From assembly GCA_036365515.1 (NCBI GenBank), contig CM070874.1:26785862-26849861 (forward strand): a stretch of DNA of 64,000 nucleotides. The letters are read 5' to 3'. The stretch comes from Torymus aiolomorphi. Its lineage: Eukaryota; Arthropoda; Insecta; Hymenoptera; Torymidae. The notes under the pieces are model-generated. The model saw nothing but the letters and a program-made list of their open reading frames with translations, was not told where the DNA came from and did not search any database. Position 1 is the stretch's first letter. The number at the start of each line of letters is the position of its first letter. Of the stretch, positions 56,401-64,000 are shown one piece after another. The position numbers and the translations under genes are program-made.

Positions 56401-56586
56401 CCAAAAAAATTTGGAGATCATTATACGGGACCACATAAAATACTAGAAATTATTAACAAAAATAATGTAAAAATTTTAATTAATAAAACACCAAAAATTG
56501 TTCACGCAAATCGTCTTAGAATATCCCACATAAACAAAGAAATCAAAATCAAAAAGAAAAGGAAGGAAAATTCCGAAACCGAATAA
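53404..56586 (+). CDS. pol: Pol: reverse transcriptase, RNase H, integrase (N-terminus in preceding frame)
   Basis: Ty3/Gypsy order. RT has VLDLASGFHQIKM, FGLKNAPATFQRLM and FVYIDDLI (YxDD near residue 118). RNase H has TTDASGYAVGGVLSQ (~265), an EKEALA motif and TDHQPL. A Lys/Ser/Asp-rich linker (~395-575) and a region with CDVGAQQL and ISIAKSPYIENIAW (~590-690, faintly macro-domain-like) follow. Integrase has an HHCC finger (HTCPIGGH...CIEC, ~708-748), DDE residues D779, D839 and E875 with exact D-x35-E spacing, and a late GPHKI in place of GPY/F. The true RT start lies in the preceding frame. A five-A run at about 53,417-53,422 sits at the switch, so this is either a one-base loss in this copy or a recoding site. 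Apart from that the 1,060 codons are open. Confidence 0.9.
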   Translation: MDSTQKSDSSGKPRWRLVLDFRKLNEKTVADAYPIPNISEIFDLVGGCKYYTVLDLASGFHQIKMDPRDAYKTAFSTPYGHYEFKRMPFGLKNAPATFQRLMDNVLRGLQGDKGIFVYIDDLIICSNTLEEHKHKFNLVMKRLRKANLKLQLEKCEFLKNEVSYLGHVLSEKGLNPDPRKIEAVKLFPQPKNMKNVRQFLGLAGYYRRFIKNFAQIAKPLTRLLQKNVTFEWDNKANEAFEALKNALCNPPVLQFPDLNQPFNITTDASGYAVGGVLSQGEIGKDLPIAYTSRVLRGAELAYEVYEKEALAMIHSVKIFRSYIYGRKVHIITDHQPLIWFKSAELNVRVQKWRFKLSEFDYDIIYKPGRLNLNADALSRNPVDQIDLKQINVVTRRQKQLENKKILEKLPVENSNVEKSSKTPSKRVTRGKRVNYAESDLSNSDVEAEVGINTPVNLNLPANNADNESQTDNDSSSHIDSKVKRKSKKKRNCKNKDNLDLEKLEIESSIFAFSDVEAEKVPSNLSIKSMLGSDNDNQSNSIVSNSTDKTENIIIKNIVETKELIQYRQDNIAYFVDVNGTACDVGAQQLIETNKIPEKQILQLGNIGEIKRSNKYLFSLCIREDSPESQLTVKEKIYESLIQLRDLLQEKNLDGISIAKSPYIENIAWNDILEILKIVFDKGKIKVIICKGTLKYVPENKRNEIFYEMHTCPIGGHRGVSKTFYRIRQDYYWENLKQDIQRRIQQCIECQLKKLVRLKTKQPMVITDTPGTTFEKVALDIVGPLPATKSGNEYILTMQDQLSKFCLAVPLTNALAATIADAFIKRLICVFGAPKIILTDQGRNFLSNLMKKIAKRFKIKQIKTTAFHPQSNGSLERSHHALGEFLKQYAEKDSEWDQWVDIAMLNYNTCVQESTKHTPFEVVFGRLARLPSSDPLREGDLLPTYQGYVKDLVIRLTGIRKLVYDNLVNSKLRSKKYYDKNINQKNFKIGDFVFLLKGSKPKKFGDHYTGPHKILEIINKNNVKILINKTPKIVHANRLRISHINKEIKIKKKRKENSETE

Positions 56587-56596
56587 TATATAAAAG

Positions 56597-56618
56597 TTTT
56601 CCTTTTATTCTGTTACAG
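56597..56618 (+). promoter_or_regulatory. Splice acceptor immediately upstream of env
   Basis: A pyrimidine-rich run ending TTATTCTGTTACAG lies directly before the env ATG and 11 nt after the pol stop. This is a textbook 3' splice site. Errantivirus-type elements express env from a spliced RNA, so this is the expected position. Confidence 0.7.
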
Positions 56619-58571
56619 ATGTACCAATTATTAATCTTTGCCGCTGTTCTGCACAGTGTAGTTGGGTTGATAGGTTATGATTGTGGTTCGCGTATAGTAA
56701 ATATAACAACTTTATCCTTATTAGATGTCGGGCCATGTGATATACCTCAAATCGCACCTAATGTCACGCGGAAGTATATTCAACTACTTCAAATCAATGA
56801 ATTTGTAGAAACAGAGGTTATACAATGTAAACTAGAAGTTTACCGAACTGTCTATTACTGTGGGATGCACTCACATGTATCTGTTGTGCATCATGGTGTC
56901 GGTGAATACATCCAGGAAATTTCTAGTAAACAATGTGAAGATCTTTATCACACAGGAAATCTTCGCCTTGGCAATAGTGTATTTAATAGCATCAATCCAA
57001 ATCATACGCATGCGTTTCCTATGACTTTCGCTGGTTCAATAAGAAGTGACGGCACCTGTCAAGGAACTGCTTACATGGATCCTTATGGCTCGTGGGAGTC
57101 AGTCGTAGTGCAGGGTACCATTAGAGTTACAGTACAAAGCCAAAGAGCTCGTGTTGACTTAAATAATAATAAAATTTACTTAAACTCTGGTACTTCATGC
57201 ACGCTATCTGACAGTACTTGCGTAGATGTCGAAGGTGGACAAACCTTTTGGAAGGCCATACCCGTAGACAGATGCAATTTCAATCATTATAGCGTTTTGT
57301 ATGAAGGATATGCGAATAAGATAATTGATAGTTTCAGTAATCAAGATCAAATCATATACTCCTTATCAAGCAAGGAGAACACTTTTGCTCTAACTAGGAA
57401 AGCTGAAGAATCGGTATGTGGTTACAAAATAATTCGTACCGAACATCCTAAATTAGTTATTTTTGAAACTGCTAAAGGTATATCATTCGCCAATTATAAT
57501 CAAGTCCCAATAAATAATTTAGACATATTTACATACGTAAATTCAAAATTTGTATACGTTGAAAAACATGTTCGTAGTCAAATTGGGTATTTATACCAAG
57601 ACGTAATTATCCAAAGATGTAATCTTGAACGGGAAACTTTGAAAAATGCTTTAGCGATAGCCACCCAAGCTCCAGATCAATTCGCATATAATCTTATGAA
57701 AGGCCCAGGCTATATGGCCGTCGCCGCAGGAGAGGTTGTTCATGTCGTAAAGTGTATACCTGTAGAAGTGAAAGTACAACATGGAGACGAGTGCTATGCC
57801 GAATTACAAGTAACCCGTCAAAATAAGACTTATTTTTTGACCCCAAGAACACACATATTAAAAGATCATGGAACAACTATAACCTGTAATGCCTTATTAC
57901 CTGCATATTATTCATTAGGAACTGAGTGGTATAAAATTCTACCTCGTCCTACAGAGACAAAAAACCCTATTGAATTAAGTCCTAAATCAAAATCCACTTG
58001 GCGCTATATTAGCCCCGAGTATTTAGCCACCTCGGGTATTTATAGCGAAAAGGACATTGAACAACTAAAACAACACATAATGTTCCCAGTAGAAAAGCCG
58101 GGTTATTTAAATGATATTGCCAGAGAAATGAATGGTCAACCCATGACTGATAACACTGGGGCAATAATGAAATTATTAAATAAAGAGGCAGTAGAGGTAA
58201 TTATTCAATCCACTTGGGATAGAGCATGGTCGAAATTCATGGCATTTGGTACAGCCAGTGCTGGAATTCTCGCCATCGTAATGATTTTTCAAATTATAAA
58301 AATGGTAATTGAAATCTTTATCAATGGATTTTTACTACATAAGGTATATGGATGGTCAGTGCATTTATTAGCTGCAATATGGAGTTCTTTGGCTCATATG
58401 CTAGTTTATTTAAATAGAGATCCAAGAGAAAATGTAGATGTAGAGCAACCAATTGAACGAGAACTACTCACACAACCGCAACCTCAACCTCGGTCAACAG
58501 ATGCTGTAGCATCGACCTCGGAAAGAAAAGATGAACTTAATCCTGTATCCGGATTTTTCACGCTAAAATAA
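56619..58571 (+). CDS. env: Envelope-like glycoprotein
   Basis: An intact 650-codon frame. An N-terminal hydrophobic segment (about residues 2-17) looks like a signal peptide. A Cys-rich ectodomain with several N-glycosylation sequons (NIT, NVT, NHT, NKT) follows to about residue 535. A membrane segment lies at about 546-570 (GILAIVMIFQIIKMVI), with a second hydrophobic stretch at about 575-600. The tail is Gln/Pro-rich and cytoplasmic. I see no furin site followed by a fusion peptide as in baculovirus-F-derived gypsy Env. The Cys pattern and the GTCQG and WESVVVQGTI words instead recall glycoproteins of chuvirus-like negative-strand RNA viruses that arthropod LTR elements have captured. That is recollection, not a search. 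Role in transfer between cells is inference. Confidence 0.75.
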   Translation: MYQLLIFAAVLHSVVGLIGYDCGSRIVNITTLSLLDVGPCDIPQIAPNVTRKYIQLLQINEFVETEVIQCKLEVYRTVYYCGMHSHVSVVHHGVGEYIQEISSKQCEDLYHTGNLRLGNSVFNSINPNHTHAFPMTFAGSIRSDGTCQGTAYMDPYGSWESVVVQGTIRVTVQSQRARVDLNNNKIYLNSGTSCTLSDSTCVDVEGGQTFWKAIPVDRCNFNHYSVLYEGYANKIIDSFSNQDQIIYSLSSKENTFALTRKAEESVCGYKIIRTEHPKLVIFETAKGISFANYNQVPINNLDIFTYVNSKFVYVEKHVRSQIGYLYQDVIIQRCNLERETLKNALAIATQAPDQFAYNLMKGPGYMAVAAGEVVHVVKCIPVEVKVQHGDECYAELQVTRQNKTYFLTPRTHILKDHGTTITCNALLPAYYSLGTEWYKILPRPTETKNPIELSPKSKSTWRYISPEYLATSGIYSEKDIEQLKQHIMFPVEKPGYLNDIAREMNGQPMTDNTGAIMKLLNKEAVEVIIQSTWDRAWSKFMAFGTASAGILAIVMIFQIIKMVIEIFINGFLLHKVYGWSVHLLAAIWSSLAHMLVYLNRDPRENVDVEQPIERELLTQPQPQPRSTDAVASTSERKDELNPVSGFFTLK

Positions 58572-58653
58572 AAAAAAATTATTATTATCTCTATTTCTAG
58601 TTATACACCTAAGCGATTGCTAGTTCTTTTTGCAAATACCAAGCAACCGTTTT

Positions 58654-58663
58654 AGTAGGGGGG
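58654..58663 (+). other. Polypurine tract
   Basis: AGTAGGGGGG, interrupted by one T, abuts the 3' LTR start. It is the expected primer for plus-strand DNA synthesis. Confidence 0.65.
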
Positions 58664-61600
58664 TGTGACGGAACCGTCTACGATCATGCATAAAAAAAAA
58701 AAAAAAAAAAATTTTTTTTTTTTACTTTCTACTATTTAGGATATAGTTAAAAATATTTCCTATTTGATGAATCACGATCATAACCCTGAACCACTACTAC
58801 CCTACCGACACTACTGTATCAAGGGTTGTGAGTGTGAGCTGCGCCACTCGAAGCTTCCCCAAGCTGCCATAAAACGTCGACGCGGCGTATGCCTTAATTT
58901 TGAATTTTAAATTCTTATAATTTCCTTTCCCTTTATATTTCGGCTTTATATTAAACGGACTGTAAACTTTCTTTTCTTCTTGATGAAGAACAAACATTAA
59001 TCTCAATAAACTAAAATATTGTAATCAACTATACCCACGACTACGAGTGCAGTAAACTATATTAGAAAATCTGTTACCAAATATTATTACCTTTACTTAT
59101 ACAAAATAAGTAATCCACTCTAGGAGAAATATTCACCAGACATTAATTATTAACATAACGAAATTATGTACTAATCTGAATAAGAAAATGATATTCATAA
59201 GCCATAAAAATTATAATAGTAAAACCTTTAGGAGAAGTACAATATTACTGATTGTTATTAACAATATTATTTTTTTTGCATTAACGCACTAGTTATAAAG
59301 TATGGTTAAGTTCCTACAAATATGTTCTAAATAATAGCTTAAGTACAAATCGCTAATTGAAATTTTACCTTTATATGTTTGACTGAGTATTTTTGTATTT
59401 TTATATATAAATTAAGTTTCTTCTGACAATATGTACCGAAACCAATAATTAGCAACCGTTCAGGCGTGGGATGAAAAGTATAACATTGTAAAATAGATTT
59501 AAGGTTGTAATAATTACTTTAAGACACATTCATGAAAGAATATTTTCCCTAATCAAATAATAAAACTTATTCAACTTTTATTTTTTCTTCCGTTATGAAT
59601 AAATAAAATGTTTCTATTACATAAACATTTTGGATTTTAAACAATTACATGTGAGATGGAAATATTCCTTCAAAATGTGAAAGTAGCTTTAAGGGACGCT
59701 TGCTTCGAGCGGATACACTACCTTGATTGTTGTAAAACACATGGCCCATACTAAATATAGATACGACGCTTTCCCACGCGGGGACGCGCTTTTCCGAGTT
59801 TTGAATACACGACTTATACTATATACTGAAAAGACTATTTTACATTATTAGGCAATATCTCTCTGTTACAGATAAAATTGTTTTAACAATTACAAATAAA
59901 TAACCACCTGTACTTTTGCAACTACAACTTTTAAGCATGAAATGGATTATAACCAACTAATAATGAATAATAATTATAATAACCACTATATCATGTAAAG
60001 TAACAAGCTTATTAACCACTAGCTTAATTTTTACCGACTGTGTTTATTTTTATATATAACTTTATCGAATACAATCTCATTATAATTTAGATTTTTAAGT
60101 ATTAGTAACTTTTATATCGTAAATAACAGTTTGTTTATCCTTATGTTACCATATAAACACTCATACCAAAAATAAAAAACGATAACTATAATTTTTAATT
60201 AACAACATGTATATACAGAATTAATTATTAATAAATAACAATTAATTACTGTAATAGCTATTATATTATATAAATCAACAAGTTTTGATAACAAAATATT
60301 TAGGTTTAAGTTTATTTTAGATAATTGACTGTTATTATAAATTATCATATATGATTACATTGTAAATTAGATTATTAAGTTAGTAAAGTTTTGTATTGCG
60401 AATAACTATCATTAAAATAGTCGTAGCGTTTTCGTTCAAATTTGTAATGTCTTGCTACATAATTATTTAGTAAGATGAATAATTCAATTCTTGGTAGAAT
60501 ATCTAGATTGTTTATTATAGAAAAAGGCCGAGACAAAGAGGGTGTTTTACCGTTACGAACAGCCCCACACACATGGCTTATCTAAAAATAGATATCGTCA
60601 GCCTTATTGCGCGGAGACGCATTTTCCAGCATTTTTGGGACTCAATGTACCATAGCTTAAGAATATTATTTCCAATTTTAAAACTTATAAAGCTTATATT
60701 TATTTAACTATTTTACATTTTTGATTTCTAACAACGCAATTTAACTGCAATAAATTTTCTCTACATTTTCATATAATATTAATCCCTAATCTCAATTTTT
60801 AAAACTAATTGTTTATCTATAACTTTATTGGTTTATTAATATTTTTCTTGTGAAATCTTAGTAGCTTTACTCTGATAACAATTTCATTTTCCATAAAATA
60901 CAAATATTCACATCCAAGCCTTATAGAGATGATTATTTAATTAAACAAAAAAAAAATATAAAAACAATAAATTTTATGATTGGAAATAATCTGAAACCAT
61001 ATTTGTTATAACCATGAAATGGAATTTTTATGTTTTTGCGCTAACTTTAAATAAAACATCGTAGTTAAATAAATAATAGCGATATCTATCACAATTTTGT
61101 AAACACTTTTATAACTTTAAGCTCAACTGTCTAGTATTATCATTTTTAATGAAATTTCGTGTTTGTGTAAAATATATTAATTATTTTTCTGCAAAAAAAC
61201 TACATATTATATTTTACGATTTTTGTATTCATTGTAACTCTACTTCTAATCAACTTATAACCACCGTTCAAATTTGTAATACCTTGTCACGGAAATATCT
61301 ACTGAATTAAAATTATAGCTAATTTGTAAAATTGCGATTTGTAATGATTCTACACAATCTGTAGAAAACTGTCAAAAATAGAGTGACAAAATTGAAGAGT
61401 GAGGGAGATAGGAATATCTTCTGTCTCTCTCATCTCTCTTTCTCTGTCACTCATATAGCGTTCTCTCTCGCTCTTTAAAGAAGATACGAGCCGCCGGAAA
61501 ATACCCTAGAGAAGGGATAAGGGACCGCTCTCTACCGCTCTCTGTGTTAAAACATAGGATCTTCCCCACTATCACAGAAATCGACGTTTGGAAGGGATGA

Positions 61601-61777
61601 CGCCCCCACACCATTGGATACCGTCTTCTCACACCACTAGCCTCAATTAACATTACAGGATATATGACTATCAACCGCCATCACACTTGGCAACCAACGA
61701 TTCGTTAACGCAAGATGACGCAACTACCCGATTCGACACCGCAGTTTTCCGGCTAAAAAAGGAGGAGGAGCAACACA

Positions 61778-61811
61778 TTTAAATACGCCGAGCACGCACT
61801 GTTCGTCAGTC
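61778..61811 (+). promoter_or_regulatory. 3' LTR copy of the TATA/initiator promoter
   Basis: TTTAAATA at 61778-61785 and TCAGTC at 61806-61811, same 30-bp spacing as in the 5' LTR. Confidence 0.55.
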
Positions 61812-62032
61812 AGATCAACATAAGCCTCACAAGCTTTGCTGACTGTACAGCAGATCGACACAAGCCTCACAAGCTTAAAGACTCTGTACACAAATTCAAA
61901 CTCTCAAATAAAATATTCAAATTTTTTTTTCCAAAATCAAATTTTCGAAATTCATTTTTTCCAAAACTTATAAAAAATTTTAACATACTAATTCCAAAAT
62001 TATCAAATTAATTATATTCGAAACTACTTTTC

Positions 62033-63465
62033 TAAACCATAGTTGTTACGACCTTACGGGTAAGCATACTCCTATTGGTTTAGAAAAGAATTAAGTAAAC
62101 ATAACGGCAGTTGTACGACCTTACGGGTAAGCCTCACTGGTTGTGTTTACAAAGAATATTATTAATTATAATAAATTTCATATTACAAGATTCAAAGGAA
62201 CTTATATTGAAAGAAAAAAATATAAAGAACACAAAAATAAGAAGGTAAATAAAATCTTCAATTAACTGTATTCAGTATTTCTTCTCTAAACCATAGTTGT
62301 TACGACCTTACGGGTAAGCATACTCCTATTGGTTTAGAAAAGGATTAAGCAAACATAACGGCAGTTGTACGACCTTACGGGTAAGCCTCACTGGTTGTGT
62401 TTGCAAAGAATATAATTAAATTATATTAAATTTTCTCATTACAATAAAGAAAATAATAAAATCTTCAATTAGAGATATCCTAAATTACTTCTCTAAACCA
62501 TAGTTGTTACGACCTTACGGGTAAGCATACTCCTATTGGTTTAGAAAAGAATTAAGTAAACATAACGGCAGTTGTACGACCTTACGGGTAAGCCTCACTG
62601 GTTGTGTTTACAAGGAATATTTCAATTTATAAGATTTTTCCAGTTTACAATAAGAAAGTAATAAAATCTTCAATTAGATATATCCTAAATTACTTCTCTA
62701 AACCATAGTTGTTACGACCTTACGGGTAAGCATACTCCTATTGGTTTAGAAAAGGATTAAGCAAACATAACGGCAGTTGTACGACCTTACGGGTAAGCCT
62801 CACTGGTTGTGTTTGCAAAGAATATAATTAAATTATATTAAATTTTCTCATTACAATAAAGAAAATAATAAAATCTTCAATTAGATATATCCTAAATTAC
62901 TTCTCTAAACCATAGTTGTTACGACCTTACGGGTAAGCATACTCCTATTGGTTTAGAAAAGAATTAAGTAAACATAACGGCAGTTGTACGACCTTACGGG
63001 TAAGCCTCACTGGTTGTGTTTACAAGGAATATTTTAATTTATAAGATTTTTTTTTTTCCCTCAGTTTACAATAAGAAAGTAATAAAATCTTCAATTAGAG
63101 ATATCCTAAATTACTTCTCTAAACCATAGTTGTTACGACCTTACGGGTAAGCATACTCCTATTGGTTTAGAAAAGAATTAAGTAAACATAACGGCAGTTG
63201 TACGACCTTACGGGTAAGCCTCACTGGTTGTGTTTACAAGGAATATTTCAATTTATAAGATTTTTCCAGTTTACAATAAGAAAGTAATAAAATTTTCAAT
63301 TAGATATATCCTAAATTACTTCTCTAAACCATAGTTGTTACGACCTTACGGGTAAGCATACTCCTATTGGTTTAGAAAAGAATTAAGTAAACATAACGGC
63401 AGTTGTACGACCTTACGGGTAAGCCTCACTGGTTGTGTTTACAAGGAATATTTTAATTTATAAGA
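62033..63465 (+). repeat. Seven-unit hairpin array in the 3' LTR
   Basis: Same seven units as 44958-46390. Here all seven upper loops read CTTACGGGTAAGC, including the fourth, which differs in the 5' LTR. Confidence 0.9.
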
Positions 63466-64000
63466 AATTTCAGATTACAACTCTAAAACAATTTATATTA
63501 GAAAAAAATTAAGAAACAAGAAAATCGTAGGAAAATTCTAAAGAAATTATCCTTTACTAAGATAAAAATTTATTTATTAAAAAGAAAAATATATATCAAT
63601 CCCAAGAGGGATAAGTTACATAAATAAAAATTAAATTCACACACGAGCTCTGCTCTTGATAGGGAAGGGCGAATCTGAGAATAACCTGAGATTGGGTAAA
63701 ATTAGCTTTTCCCACACACATAATTTTCCTGGGTTCGTGACCTTATTCCTTGTCCATACGGGGGTACGTGCGGTCAAGAAAACGTCTTTACGAGACGTTC
63801 GTGCTACTCACCGTTGGTCCTTATAAAAACCCAAATCCTAAATCCAGAAAATTAGTCACATTTAGTTTAACGACAACAGTGAATTTTGTTACTACACTCC
63901 TTTCCTTAGCTCGTCCATGGTCTATTAGCTGGCGCAGCTACGACCAAAAAGAGCACTGACTCTTAAATGAGTTAATAATCCCAGTCGTGTCATGTTTTAG

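Larger units (their letters stand above)
41585..64000 (+). mobile_element. Giant Ty3/Gypsy-type LTR retroelement with accessory ORFs and env-like gene
   Basis: The 5' LTR is 41585-46938. The internal region (46939-58663) holds leader, three small ORFs, gag, pro, pol and env. The 3' LTR is 58664 onward, and the window ends about 9 bp before its expected end, so the element would be about 22.4 kb. The order protease-RT-RNase H-integrase is Ty3/Gypsy (Metaviridae) type. The two LTRs differ by only a handful of substitutions and homopolymer changes, so the insertion is young. The left flank is foldback family C. The target duplication cannot be checked because the right flank is outside the window. 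Confidence 0.92.
58664..64000 (+). repeat. 3' LTR (cut by window end, 5,337 bp visible)
   Basis: Matches the 5' LTR throughout. Differences I noticed are lengths of A/T runs (58,692; 59,272; 61,195; 61,920), one T/C near 59,735, and the two changes in hairpin unit 4 of the 5' LTR. About 9 more bases would complete it. Confidence 0.93.

Overview
This is a gene-poor, AT-rich stretch of an animal genome, most likely an arthropod and probably an insect. The species cannot be fixed from sequence alone. No intact host gene is visible in 64 kb. Nearly everything recognisable is a mobile element, a remnant of one, or a satellite array, much of it nested.

Positions 818-14048 hold a composite Penelope-like retroelement flanked by a 13-bp target duplication. 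It has an inverted 5'-truncated piece, a direct 5'-truncated copy and a near full-length copy, separated by terminal-repeat-like (pLTR) blocks of about 310 bp that carry hammerhead-like motifs. A 6.9-kb DNA transposon (3822-10720) sits in the middle pLTR. It has 1.27-kb terminal inverted repeats, a pogo/Tigger-like transposase broken by one TAG, and a 3-bp TCA duplication. The uninterrupted copy of the same pLTR junction at about 13,721 serves as the empty site.

Positions 14-25.5 kb contain non-coding DNA with long (TA)n tracts, three foldback-type inverted-repeat elements (15.1, 16.4-18.3 and 23.7-25.4 kb), a pair of near-perfect hairpins at 20.7 kb and a 4-unit tandem repeat. Positions 25.58-35.73 kb are a 10-kb satellite block with inverted outer ends. 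It is built mainly from a 69-bp unit rich in TACGTG and contains a recent 2.6-kb segmental duplication. Then come a decayed minus-strand gene fragment split by a TTAA-flanked MITE (35.7-37.1 kb), a 375-bp palindrome with hammerhead-like cores (38.2-38.6 kb), an 84-bp satellite (39.1-40.9 kb) and two copies of a small hairpin MITE.

The most notable object fills 41,585 to the window end. It is a very large, apparently young Ty3/Gypsy-type LTR retroelement of about 22.4 kb with LTRs of about 5.35 kb; the window stops roughly 9 bp before the 3' LTR end. Each LTR has a TATA/initiator promoter and a seven-unit array of paired hairpins. The internal part encodes, in order, three small accessory ORFs (two of them paralogous coiled-coil proteins), a Gag with six zinc knuckles, a protease region with two tandem DTGS retropepsin domains, RT-RNase H-integrase, and an envelope-like glycoprotein just behind a strong splice acceptor. 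Gag and protease are linked by an apparent -1 frameshift site. A frame break inside RT may disable this copy. The env is likely made from a spliced RNA. The accessory genes, doubled protease and hairpin-array LTRs are the best candidates for an undescribed system. All family calls are from motif reading, without database searches.
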